DNA from: Bacillota bacterium
GTDB taxonomy: Bacteria; Bacillota; Clostridia; Lachnospirales; Lachnospiraceae
NCBI GenBank assembly: GCA_023407575.1
Contig: JAEYLX010000067.1
Span: 248,001 to 312,000, forward strand
Length of the DNA: 64,000 bases
Direction: 5' to 3'
Below, piece after piece: positions 44,440 through 52,931 of the stretch. Numbering within the stretch: the first letter of the stretch is position 1; each line of letters opens with the position of its first letter. The notes beneath the pieces are model-generated. The model was not told the DNA's origin and searched no databases. It saw only the letters and a program-made list of their open reading frames with translations. The position numbers and the translations under genes are program-made.

Positions 44440-44621
44440 TATAAACTCCTTATATAATCTCTACGGATTCTCACTATATAACCCCTAACTCCCACGAAAG
44501 AAATAACTCGCATTATTCATTTTACTACGATTATGTACTATAAAGCAAGACACAATCCCGGATTTCTAGGATATGTCGACCAAAAATTGTAACAGTTCCG
44601 CTATCATTCTAAATATTACAG

Positions 44622-44676
44622 TATGAGTTCGATAAAGGAATTTCAAATCAGAGTATTTACATTTATCAAACTCATA
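44622..44676. repeat. Imperfect palindromic element, copy 1
   Basis: Arms 44622-44636 and 44662-44676 (TATGAGTTCGATAAA against TTTATCAAACTCATA, 14 of 15 pairing). It lies downstream of the AEC carrier gene without a T-tract. A related sequence is found at 50644-50685 downstream of the chemoreceptor gene. Confidence 0.6.
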
Positions 44677-44710
44677 TCATAGACCTGGTTAGGTTGTATT
44701 GTTATAAATA

Positions 44711-45640
44711 CTATGTTATAAGAAAATTTGCGACAATCATAACCAAAGGAATTGTTACAATTGAAAAAATAGTCGTTACTGCAAAAAGTTCGGATGCATA
44801 CAAATAATTCTTATCATATTTCAAGGCAAAGAGGTTGACGCTTGCAGCAGTAGGGCAGGCAGCTGCAAGAATTGAAGTCAGCAGTACAATTCTTTCCATG
44901 TCGAATAGGTGGAATAATAATAACATTGCAACAGGAATAAAAATTAACTTCAAAAAAGTCAGATAGAAAATTTTGATTTTGCGGAATAATTTAATTAGGT
45001 CTGTTTGAGCTATCGTTACACCGGATACTAACATTGCTAAAGGTGTGTTCATATCTCCCAGATAAGACAACGCTTCAATCATCACATTCGGAAGCATTAT
45101 CTTACCTACAAAGAATAAAAACCCGCCTAGGGTTGCTAAAATAGAGGGTGATAATAGCGCTTTTATTATCATCTTTTTATCCGTTCTTCCTGACATTGTT
45201 ATCATGCCATGAGTCCAAATAAATAGATTAAAAATTGTCATGTAGGCTGTTAAATAAAAGACTCCTTCACTTCCTAAAATACCATTTACTAAAGGTATTC
45301 CGATAAAGCCACAATTGGAATAAATAATAGCAAAACGCTCTATTACCAGGTCTGGTTTATTATTCTTTTTTCGAACAATGAAACGTGCTGCAAGGATAGC
45401 AAAGAAATGCGTTACAGCTGCCATTAGAAAAGAGACTAATAACCCTGATAGTAAATTTGCTTGAAATTCTCTTTGGTAGGAAACAAAGATTAGGATTGGA
45501 TTGACCAGCACAAGCACCAAATCAGCCAGTTTCTTATTCATTTCATTATCAATCAATTTAGTTTTATAACATACAATACCTGCTAAAATAATAAAAAACA
45601 TAATCATTATCTGCATAAATGCAGTGACTGCCAAATTCAT
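44711..45640 (-). CDS. AEC-family (auxin efflux carrier-like) permease
   Basis: The 309-aa protein has ten hydrophobic segments arranged as two five-helix halves, with the family hallmarks NPILIFVSYQ in the first half, FIGIPLVNGILG (about 117-128), MNTPLAMLVSGVTIAQ (about 197) and AACPTAASVNLFALKY (about 261-276). Bacterial AEC carriers move malate, malonate and similar anions; the substrate here is unknown. Single gene, divergent from mntP. Confidence 0.88.
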   Translation of the reverse strand: MNLAVTAFMQIMIMFFIILAGIVCYKTKLIDNEMNKKLADLVLVLVNPILIFVSYQREFQANLLSGLLVSFLMAAVTHFFAILAARFIVRKKNNKPDLVIERFAIIYSNCGFIGIPLVNGILGSEGVFYLTAYMTIFNLFIWTHGMITMSGRTDKKMIIKALLSPSILATLGGFLFFVGKIMLPNVMIEALSYLGDMNTPLAMLVSGVTIAQTDLIKLFRKIKIFYLTFLKLIFIPVAMLLLFHLFDMERIVLLTSILAAACPTAASVNLFALKYDKNYLYASELFAVTTIFSIVTIPLVMIVANFLIT

Positions 45641-45950
45641 ATATTTCTCTCTTTCCTATGTAATTGCAATATTATGTCAATGAAGCAGCTAAAATAACCT
45701 TATTTTATGCCTCGCTAGATATTATGCACTCATTTTCAACTATGTTCAAGATAAAATTAACTTTTTTAAATTTAAGATATAAAAACCAGTAATAAAAAAG
45801 TTTGTCTGCTGCATATTTTATTGTATCGGCAAGTCCTTACAATTATGACTATTGGATAGCCTGACTAAGACTCATGCCCTTTGCCTTTGCATGAGCCTTC
45901 TTTATGCCTTTCACATATATAATATCGTTTACTTTGGAAAGGAAAAAACC
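45641..45950. other. Divergent intergenic region between the AEC carrier gene and mntP
   Basis: 310 bp of AT-rich sequence. It contains a perfect 7-bp hairpin (CTCATGC at 45871-45877 with GCATGAG at 45889-45895, 11-nt loop) about 60 bp before the mntP start. No T-tract follows. I found no match to the manganese yybP-ykoY riboswitch that often precedes mntP, and no promoter with a clear pair of boxes. Confidence 0.5.
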
Positions 45951-46526
45951 ATGGATTATACAACTCTTTTTCTTCTTGCACTTGGTTTATCAGCAGACGC
46001 CTTTGCTGTAGCTATTACCAATGGAATTTATCACAATCGTATTTCAAAAAAAGAATGTCTATTAACTGGATTTACGTTTGGATTATTTCAAGGTTTAATG
46101 CCAATCATCGGTTATTTCCTGGGTTCCACCTTCTCCGATGTCTTGAATAATTACCATCACTGGATAGCTTTCTTCCTGCTTGGTGCTATCGGGATAAATA
46201 TGGTTACTGAAGCCATTAAGGAGAGAAAAAATCCCGAAGCCGAGGTTGAGGCAGTGGATATCTTTGCTCCAAGAAATTTAACCCTGCAAGGGATTGCCAC
46301 CAGCATAGATGCCTTGGCAGCTGGAGTAAGTTTAGCGGTATTAGAAATTAATATTGCTACTTCTGCCCTGCTGATTGGTATCATTACATTTACCTTTTGT
46401 ACTCTGGGGGTCTACATAGGTAAAATGTGCGGCACCTTATTAGGATATCGCGCAAGACTACTCGGAGGCATTGTGATTATTGGAATTGGGTCTAAAATCT
46501 TTATAGAAAACCAATTCCTTGCTTAG
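45951..46526 (+). CDS. mntP: Putative manganese efflux pump MntP
   Basis: The 191-aa membrane protein has six transmembrane segments in two repeats, each with the conserved acidic motif: GLSADAFAVAI (about 14-24) and ATSIDALAAGV (about 118-128), whose aspartates are required for manganese export in the family. The start is the ATG at 45951-45953 (MDYTTLF) with GGAAAGG upstream; an upstream frame adds 33 residues with no site and no resemblance to MntP. Divergent from the AEC carrier. Confidence 0.92.
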   Translation: MDYTTLFLLALGLSADAFAVAITNGIYHNRISKKECLLTGFTFGLFQGLMPIIGYFLGSTFSDVLNNYHHWIAFFLLGAIGINMVTEAIKERKNPEAEVEAVDIFAPRNLTLQGIATSIDALAAGVSLAVLEINIATSALLIGIITFTFCTLGVYIGKMCGTLLGYRARLLGGIVIIGIGSKIFIENQFLA

Positions 46527-46627
46527 AAAAAGTGGAATATGAATATTATGGATTGATAATTTAGCTTTCTTGTATAATAATAAAAGAAAGGTAAATGTTC
46601 AGAGATACCTACGGAAAGGAGTTCTTA

Positions 46628-47260
46628 ATGTCATACGAAGCATTTTTCAATAAATTGCCAAGCATAGAAACACAACATCTTATCCTACGTCAAATTTCTG
46701 AAAGCGAGGATGACGGCAGAGACAGCCTTGAGTTCATTAATGACTATAGTGTATATCGCTTTTGGGGAATGTATGATGAGTCTAAAGATTTAAATGGCCG
46801 TCGTCGCCCCAAGAAAAAAATCAAATTGGATTATCATTATAATGTTACCATGAAGGAATATCGGGCTGGCAGGGAATTATCCTGGTTAATGGAGCTGAAG
46901 GACTCCCATAAAGTAATCGGTGAAATTGTTCTATATGATTTTAGATTAAAAAAACAAGCGGATATAGGTTATCGCATTAATAAAGAATATTGGGGAAAAG
47001 GTTATGCTCCAGAGGCCGGACAAGCTATGGTTAAGGCAGCCTTTGAATATTTGGATTTGGATCGTCTTCAAATTCGATGCTTTACGAATAATAATGGCTC
47101 AATTCGTGTGGCACAAAAACTGGGCTTCACACAAGAAGGTCAAATTCGTGGCGGCGCAATCTTAAATGTAATGACGGATTATTACATCTTTGGTTTATTA
47201 AAAAAAGAATATGATTTATTGCCAATTAGTAACGAACTAGTAAAAATAGAAGAAGCCTAG
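46628..47260 (+). CDS. GNAT acetyltransferase, RimJ/RimL-like
   Basis: The 210-aa protein has the Acetyltransf_3 layout: an N-terminal TQHLILRQISESED strand, IGEIVLYDF (about 95-105), DIGYRINKEYWGKGYAPEA (acetyl-CoA loop, about 111-129) and CFTNNNGSIRVAQKLGF (about 150-166). It probably acetylates an N-terminal or small-molecule amine; the substrate is unknown. ATG at 46628 with GGAAAGGAG; the frame opens 33 bp earlier without a site. A TATAAT (46573-46578) lies upstream, but the nearest TTGATA is only 14 bp away. Followed after 17 bp by an epimerase gene, likely co-transcribed. Confidence 0.88.
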   Translation: MSYEAFFNKLPSIETQHLILRQISESEDDGRDSLEFINDYSVYRFWGMYDESKDLNGRRRPKKKIKLDYHYNVTMKEYRAGRELSWLMELKDSHKVIGEIVLYDFRLKKQADIGYRINKEYWGKGYAPEAGQAMVKAAFEYLDLDRLQIRCFTNNNGSIRVAQKLGFTQEGQIRGGAILNVMTDYYIFGLLKKEYDLLPISNELVKIEEA

Positions 47261-47277
47261 AAAAGGAGTTACCTATT

Positions 47278-48297
47278 ATGAAAAAGGCATTATTTATAGG
47301 AGGCACTGGTACCATTAGTACTGCAATAACAGCACTGGCACCTCAATGCGGTTTCGAATTATATTTATTAAATAGAGGAAATAGAAAAGCTCTAGTTCCT
47401 GACTCTGTTAAAGTAATTGAAGCTGATATTAATAACGAAGCTGATGTGAGAGAAAAATTAAAGGATTTAAGTTTTGATGTAGTGGCTCAATTTATTGCAT
47501 TTACACCGGACGCACTCGAGCGAGATGTACGTTTATTCACAGGTAAAACAAAGCAATATATTTTTATCAGTTCCGCATCTGCCTATCAGAAGCCCTTAGC
47601 CAGTCCTGTTATAACTGAAAGTACCCCCTTATATAATCCATACTGGGAATATTCTCGTAATAAAATTGCCTGCGAAGACTTCCTTATGGATCAATATAGA
47701 AATCATAGTTTCCCAATTACAATTGTTCGACCAAGTCACACCTATGGCGATTCCAGTATCCCATTAGCAATACATGGCAGAAACGGCAATTATAGTGTAA
47801 TTAATCGAATTAAGCAAGGGAAAAAAGTTATTATTCATGGTGATGGAAGCTCTCTATGGACCTTAACACACAACACAGACTTTGCGAAAGCCTTTGTCGG
47901 TTTAATGGGTAATAAGCATGCAATTGGCGAAGCTGTGCAAATTACTTCTGATGAAAGCCTAACCTGGAATCAAATTTATGAGATTATTGGTGATGCGCTG
48001 GGTGTCACTCCAAAAATTGTTCATATACCGTCCGATACTTTAGCAAAAGCCCATCCTGACTACCTGGGTGGTTTAATTGGGGATAAAGCAAATTCTGTTA
48101 TTTTTGACAATACTAAGGTAAAGCGATTAGTTCCAGAATATAAAGCTGTAGTACGATTTGACCAGGGTATCAGACAGACCTTGGCTTATATCGAACAGCA
48201 TCCAGAGCATCAAGGAGAAGATAAAGAATTTGATGAATGGACGGATAAGATGATAGAAGCATATGAAGCTTTTGAGAAAAATCTTCCCACCTTGTAA
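47278..48297 (+). CDS. NAD-dependent epimerase/dehydratase family protein
   Basis: The 339-aa extended SDR has the N-terminal dinucleotide-binding loop FIGGTGTISTAI (about 6-17), ISSASAYQKP (about 96), the catalytic Tyr-Lys pair in YSRNKIACE (about 124), VRPSHTYGD and a C-terminal substrate domain with EAVQITSDESLTWNQIYEII. It resembles bacterial CSP41/UDP-glucose-4-epimerase-like proteins often annotated only as NAD-dependent epimerases. Substrate unknown. Start ATG with AAAAGGAG. Confidence 0.88.
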   Translation: MKKALFIGGTGTISTAITALAPQCGFELYLLNRGNRKALVPDSVKVIEADINNEADVREKLKDLSFDVVAQFIAFTPDALERDVRLFTGKTKQYIFISSASAYQKPLASPVITESTPLYNPYWEYSRNKIACEDFLMDQYRNHSFPITIVRPSHTYGDSSIPLAIHGRNGNYSVINRIKQGKKVIIHGDGSSLWTLTHNTDFAKAFVGLMGNKHAIGEAVQITSDESLTWNQIYEIIGDALGVTPKIVHIPSDTLAKAHPDYLGGLIGDKANSVIFDNTKVKRLVPEYKAVVRFDQGIRQTLAYIEQHPEHQGEDKEFDEWTDKMIEAYEAFEKNLPTL

Positions 48298-48370
48298 ATA
48301 TTGATTCGAGCGTCAGGCTTTAAACTATTGTACCTCATGATTTTAGGTACTAAGAAAGGTTTATTTACTT

Positions 48371-49195
48371 ATGAAAACTCTTTATATTTCAGATTTAGAT
48401 GGTACTCTCCTACAACCTGATATTACCTTATCCAAGAATACCATAACTACTTTAAACTCACTTATGGAACAAGGTTTGCATTTCTCCGTTGCTACTGCAA
48501 GATCCATTGCCTCTATAAAGCATATATTACAAGATGTACAGATTTCCCTGCCAGTGGTCTTAATGAATGGGGTATGTATCTACGACTTAAATAAAGCAGA
48601 ATATCTTCACATCGAATTCTTACCCAAGCCAAGTGTGGACGCTCTACTTGATTTAATTAAGACAAATCACTTAAAAGGTTTTGTTTATACTATTAAAGAT
48701 GGTGCCATGTCAACTTATTATGAGGATTTGAGTTATAAAGCTTTAAAGGATTTTTATCAGGAACGGGTAGATCTCTATCAGAAGAAATTTACACAGATTG
48801 ATGACTTTTCTTTATTGCGTGAAGAACCCATTATTTATTTCTCGTTAATGGACCGGGAAGAAGCTCTTCAGCCTATCTATGAACTATTGAAGTTAATTCC
48901 TGATTTGAACTGCACCTTTTACAAAGATAATTACTCACCAGATTTCTGGTATCTTGAGGTATTTAGCAAGAATGCTTCAAAATATCATGCTGTCAAACGT
49001 CTACGAGAGATGCTTGGTTACGAGCATGTAGTTTGTTTTGGTGATAATCGTAATGATCTGCCAATGTTCGAAGCAAGCGATACCAGAATTGCAGTTGGTA
49101 ATGCAGTACCAGAACTTAAAGAGAAAGCTGATTATATTGTTGGTAATAACACCTGTGAAGGGGTTGCTACCTGGTTATCAGAGAACTATAAATAA
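48371..49195 (+). CDS. HAD-superfamily hydrolase, Cof type (IIB)
   Basis: The 274-aa protein has HAD motif I DLDGTLLQP (about 7-15) with both aspartates, motif II as ATARS (about 37-41), a type IIB cap, and motif IV GDNRNDLPMFEAS (about 216-228). The closing segment VGNNTCEGVATWL is typical of Cof/YidA/YbiV phosphatases of sugar phosphates and flavin mononucleotide; the substrate is not predictable. Start ATG with GAAAGG. Convergent with the phosphatase gene. Confidence 0.92.
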   Translation: MKTLYISDLDGTLLQPDITLSKNTITTLNSLMEQGLHFSVATARSIASIKHILQDVQISLPVVLMNGVCIYDLNKAEYLHIEFLPKPSVDALLDLIKTNHLKGFVYTIKDGAMSTYYEDLSYKALKDFYQERVDLYQKKFTQIDDFSLLREEPIIYFSLMDREEALQPIYELLKLIPDLNCTFYKDNYSPDFWYLEVFSKNASKYHAVKRLREMLGYEHVVCFGDNRNDLPMFEASDTRIAVGNAVPELKEKADYIVGNNTCEGVATWLSENYK

Positions 49196-49287
49196 GATAA
49201 TTTTGAATATCCTTTGGCTTATTCATCTGGTTTGAAATCATAACTACAACATGAAGTACAATTAAAATATTATATATGTATCTAAAA

Positions 49288-49338
49288 ATCGCTGTATATG
49301 ATAGACAGTTTCCTACTGTTCTATTCGTATACAGCGAT
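49288..49338. terminator. Bidirectional terminator between the HAD and histidine phosphatase genes
   Basis: Long imperfect stem, 49288-49308 with 49316-49338 (ATCGCTGTATA/TATACAGCGAT outer 11 bp, inner GACAG/CTGTT-type pairing), 7-nt loop. T-rich runs on both sides (CTTTTA on plus; TTTTTAG on minus) serve the two convergent genes. Confidence 0.85.
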
Positions 49339-49382
49339 CTTTTATACGTTCCTATAAAATATTTAATTCCTATGTAGGTGTT

Positions 49383-50039
49383 TTAAACACGAGGTTTTGC
49401 ACCATCCCGCCTTAATTCCGGATGACCTTCCAAATGTGCAGAGTCGTTAAAGCGTTCTAAATAAAATCGATCTCTTCTCACGTTATAAATCAACTGTGTT
49501 ATGCTTGTATCTTCCAGAGAAACACCGAACAAAAATCTTCTTGCCTGACTTCGTCCAAACAAAGCTGCTAAGAGAACACGAATGGTACCGCCGTGCGTTA
49601 CGACAGCAATATTTCCCTTTCCACTTTGGACGATTTCCTGAATTACTGGCATAGCGCGCTCATAAACAAAGGTTCCATTCTCACCTTCTGGATAAGGAAT
49701 ATCTTCAATCAACTTTTGCTGCTCAATTTTAAACTCCCTAAAATGTTCTGAATTATATTCATTTGAATTACCCTCCAGTAACCCAAAAGATATTTCTCTT
49801 AATTCTTCTCGTATTTCATGCTCCAGGCCTAAAGTAGCATTCATAACCTCTGCTGTCTGCTTGGCACGAAGCAAATTACTGGAGTATAAGGCGTCAATAT
49901 TGTAATGCTTTAGGCGTTGTGTTAATAATTCTGTCTGAATACGTCCCTCTTCGGAAAGATCGCCATCAAAATTACACAGATTACTACTCTGTCTACCATG
50001 CCTTATTAAATATAGGTTCACCATATTCACCATCATCAC
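49383..50039 (-). CDS. Histidine phosphatase family protein (phosphoglycerate-mutase-like)
   Basis: The 218-aa protein has the catalytic phosphohistidine motif LIRHGRQSSN near the start, the acceptor arginine region SSNLLRAKQTAEVM (about 54), a glutamate in REISFGLLEGN (about 86), and the second catalytic His in VVTHGGTIRVLLAALFG (about 147). Similar to GpmB/CobC/PhoE-type broad phosphatases. The start is uncertain among GTG at 50039 and several in-frame ATG/GTG codons down to 50024, all close behind GAGGATGAGG. Substrate unknown. Confidence 0.9.
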   Translation of the reverse strand: MMMVNMVNLYLIRHGRQSSNLCNFDGDLSEEGRIQTELLTQRLKHYNIDALYSSNLLRAKQTAEVMNATLGLEHEIREELREISFGLLEGNSNEYNSEHFREFKIEQQKLIEDIPYPEGENGTFVYERAMPVIQEIVQSGKGNIAVVTHGGTIRVLLAALFGRSQARRFLFGVSLEDTSITQLIYNVRRDRFYLERFNDSAHLEGHPELRRDGAKPRV

Positions 50040-50175
50040 CTCATCCTCAGATATCGGTTTATAATTCGTAAAGAATAAATTTTCCTTACACCAACTACTA
50101 TGAACCTTATTTTACAATCATTTTTATATACTGTCAATCTTATTAGATGAGTGGAGACAGTGCACTTGAACTCTA

Positions 50176-50505
50176 TTAATTCTGGTCCTTCGAATGCTGT
50201 TGTTTTAACTCGTAAATTGTCTGATATGTTTGCATTCTGGCAATAAAATCATGTTCTGAAATCAAGCCTGCCTGGTAAGCATATTCTATAATGTAACAAG
50301 TGAAAGCAACAAATCGAAAATGTCCAAACAATAAATCAAAACGTTCGGTCTCGAAGTATTTATTTATAATATCCCAATAATGAGTACTTAACTCATTCAC
50401 TACGTCGCCTGGTTGCTCATGCAATAGCTCATTCAGTTCATCTAGCTTATTTTCAGAAAACAGTCCTTTCAGGTCTGCATCCAGTTGTAAATACTCTTCC
50501 TTCAT
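50176..50505 (-). CDS. Small cytoplasmic protein of unknown function
   Basis: I do not recognise this 109-aa acidic, mostly helical protein; it has no signal, membrane segment or known motif. The start is the ATG at 50503-50505 (MKEEYLQLDAD) with AGAGGAG at ideal spacing, rather than a frame opening 45 bp earlier. It is a short single gene between the histidine phosphatase and chemoreceptor genes. A strong ribosome binding site and no shadowing by another gene support coding. Confidence 0.7.
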   Translation of the reverse strand: MKEEYLQLDADLKGLFSENKLDELNELLHEQPGDVVNELSTHYWDIINKYFETERFDLLFGHFRFVAFTCYIIEYAYQAGLISEHDFIARMQTYQTIYELKQQHSKDQN

Positions 50506-50643
50506 TATTTTATCTCCTCTCGAGGTGTCTACGTCTAAATTCCTGTCCAAATAGTTTACATGATTTCAGACATATTTACAAGCAGCTTTATGTCACTATA
50601 GTATTGTATTATATCCGATTACCCTCAATTCTAAGAAAGTACT

Positions 50644-50685
50644 ATGAATTCGATAATTATTTTAGGAAGCCTTTATTAAACTCAT
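50644..50685. repeat. Imperfect palindromic element, copy 2
   Basis: ATGAATTCGATAA (50644-50656) and TTTATTAAACTCAT (50672-50685) repeat the arms of the element at 44622-44676 with a few changes, again just downstream of a minus-strand gene. The two may be a dispersed palindromic repeat family or a shared 3'-end structure. Confidence 0.45.
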
Positions 50686-50697
50686 TGCATAAACTAG

Positions 50698-52746
50698 TTA
50701 GTCTTTTATTCTAAACTTAGATAACTCATTTTGAAGGCTAATGGAATATCCTTGTAACTCTTCTGAAAATCCAGCTAATTTTTCCATAATTACATTTTGA
50801 TTTTCAATAGAGGCTCCCATTTCAACAGCAGAAGCAGAGGTTTGTTGTGCTACCGCAGTAATTCCTTGTATGGAATCCAGTGTTACTGCCTTTGATTCTT
50901 GCATACTACTTGTACCAGCAATAATACTATCCATGGTTGCCTTCAATCTATTAACATATTGATTAATATCTGCAAAGGCTTTTCCTACATCCTTCAGTGC
51001 AAATTCCTCTGCTTCTAGTATTTTATCTGAAGAATTTGCACGATCTAAAGTTTTATTGGTCTGCTGCTGTATTTCTTGAACAATAATTCCAATCTCTTTT
51101 GCAGATTCAATGGAACGTTCAGACAGTTTTTTTACCTCTTCTGCTACCACTGAAAAACCTTTGCCAGCTTCACCTGCTCTTGCGGCTTCAATACTCGCAT
51201 TTAGGGCGAGCAAATTCGTCTGATCCCCAATGTCAGTAATGACCAGCAAAATATTGCTGATATTTTCAATTTTCTTTCCTAATATTTCAACCTCAGTACT
51301 AATATCATGAATCAAATCTGCTGTTTCTACAGACTTATTACTTAATTGATCCATAGACTTTATTCCAGCATTCACTAATTGCTTTGTCCCAGTAGAAATT
51401 TGATCAATCTCATCAATAGAACTTGTCACACTTGTGATTTTTTCTGATAATAAATCCATCGTTTCTAAACAATGGGTCGAATTTTCAGCTTGCTGTTCCA
51501 CACCAAGTTCAATCTGTTGTATGGAGAATCCTATTTCTTTGCCAATCATATTAACTTGCTGGCTAGTGTGATTTACCGTTTCCACACCCGTTCTCATTTG
51601 GGTGTAAACTTGCTGTGCATTACCAATTAAACCACTTACACTCTCTATCATCTCATTCATGCTATTACTCAAATCAAGAAACTCATCCTTACTTCTAGTG
51701 GTAACTTTGAGCGTCAGGTCACCTTTTGCTGCTTGCTGTGTAGTTCGAATAATTCTTTTAATATTACTACCCATATCCGCTGCCATAATGGTTCCTACAC
51801 CAATTGCAAGAATAGACGCAACTAATACATAGATAATCGTAAGCTGCTTAATATCTTTCGTCTGTTCTCCTATGGTTGTCTCGGGTAATAACGCCAACAG
51901 ATTACACCCAAGGTTACCAATGGAGCTATAGCATAAAATATGGGGACTAGATTTATAAGTAATGTCCATAAATCCTTCTGTATTAGTTCCCTGCAAAATA
52001 TCATTATACTCCGTCGAATTTGCTATTAGCTGTTCTTGGGATGCATCGGAAAGCAGCTCCAAAGCCACCTCCGTCCTATCCTGACCAACTAAAATAGCTT
52101 TACTGTCTGTTCCAAAATTTAAATCTTTTAAAACATCTGCCATAACTTCATTCATTACTTCAAGGATTAAATAACCAATAAATTCACCTGTTCCTGCATC
52201 TGTAATTGGCCTGGTAAAAGTAAGAACTGATTTCCCTTCTCGGGTCTGGTCTATTTTCGACAGGAAGTCACTATGACCTGACCATAGCTTATTTTTTCGT
52301 GCTGTTATTTCCGTATAGTCCTTTGATTTTAAATAATCATCATAGGAACTACTGCCAAGGCTGACTGCAGTATTGATAGAGATACTTTGGCCATTTGCTG
52401 CAATTAAATAGCCATATTTCACATATTCATTTGAAGAGATACTTGCTTTGAAACTCTTTACCACAGCATCAAAATCCTGGCTTCCATCTTCTGAATTTAA
52501 ATAATAGTCTATAATATTTTTATCGGTGGATATTCGAAAACTTGTATCTTCCACTGACTTCATTAATAAATTCAAATAATCCGCAGCCTTACCTATTGTT
52601 TGAAGCGTGGATTTTTGATATTGGTCCTTTACTGCTGCCGTTGTTCTTTGATAGGATGTAATTCCAAGTACGATGATACAAGTTACCGGCAGTAAAAAAG
52701 CCAGTATTAACTTAACTCTCATATTAAAGATTCTTCTTTTTTTCAT
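50698..52746 (-). CDS. Methyl-accepting chemotaxis protein
   Basis: The 682-aa receptor has a first transmembrane helix (about 9-30), an extracellular dCache-like ligand domain (about 31-300), a second helix (about 302-325), HAMP (about 326-380) and a cytoplasmic signalling domain whose hairpin tip reads NLLALNASIEAARAGEAGKGFSVVAEEVKKL. No C-terminal CheR-binding pentapeptide is evident. It lies 185 bp downstream of the sugar ABC transporter with a terminator between, suggesting, but not proving, chemotaxis toward the same sugars. Start ATG preceded by GAGGAAAATACT. Confidence 0.94.
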   Translation of the reverse strand: MKKRRIFNMRVKLILAFLLPVTCIIVLGITSYQRTTAAVKDQYQKSTLQTIGKAADYLNLLMKSVEDTSFRISTDKNIIDYYLNSEDGSQDFDAVVKSFKASISSNEYVKYGYLIAANGQSISINTAVSLGSSSYDDYLKSKDYTEITARKNKLWSGHSDFLSKIDQTREGKSVLTFTRPITDAGTGEFIGYLILEVMNEVMADVLKDLNFGTDSKAILVGQDRTEVALELLSDASQEQLIANSTEYNDILQGTNTEGFMDITYKSSPHILCYSSIGNLGCNLLALLPETTIGEQTKDIKQLTIIYVLVASILAIGVGTIMAADMGSNIKRIIRTTQQAAKGDLTLKVTTRSKDEFLDLSNSMNEMIESVSGLIGNAQQVYTQMRTGVETVNHTSQQVNMIGKEIGFSIQQIELGVEQQAENSTHCLETMDLLSEKITSVTSSIDEIDQISTGTKQLVNAGIKSMDQLSNKSVETADLIHDISTEVEILGKKIENISNILLVITDIGDQTNLLALNASIEAARAGEAGKGFSVVAEEVKKLSERSIESAKEIGIIVQEIQQQTNKTLDRANSSDKILEAEEFALKDVGKAFADINQYVNRLKATMDSIIAGTSSMQESKAVTLDSIQGITAVAQQTSASAVEMGASIENQNVIMEKLAGFSEELQGYSISLQNELSKFRIKD

Positions 52747-52852
52747 AGTATTTTCCTCATCTCCCTAGTACCTTCTAATATAAAAATGTATGTAGAACCT
52801 ATACTTTGCTGCGCAGAGCCCATTTACGCAAATATAATATAGTTAAGAACAA

Positions 52853-52892
52853 GGGGCAGTGTATAATATTTTCATATCATCATACATGCCCC
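52853..52892 (-). terminator. Terminator of the sugar ABC transporter operon
   Basis: Arms 52853-52867 (GGGGCAGTGTATAAT) and 52879-52892 (ATCATACATGCCCC) pair over about 13 bp with one bulge; on the minus strand TTGTTCTT follows. Located 40 bp after the permease stop. Confidence 0.75.
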
Positions 52893-52931
52893 AGTTATTT
52901 TTACCTATTCGTTTAAAATTATGTCTATTAA

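Noticed and set aside
45800..45950. Possible yybP-ykoY manganese riboswitch upstream of mntP
   Set aside because: The hairpin CTCATGC/GCATGAG is present, but the conserved core of that riboswitch class is not recognisable.
45852..45950. 33-residue N-terminal extension of MntP
   Set aside because: The frame is open, but it has no Shine-Dalgarno, whereas GGAAAGG precedes the internal ATG that gives a normal MntP N terminus.
52790..52850. Sigma-D (flagellar-type) promoter for the chemoreceptor
   Set aside because: A TAAA box is present but no GCCGATAT-like -10 at the right distance.
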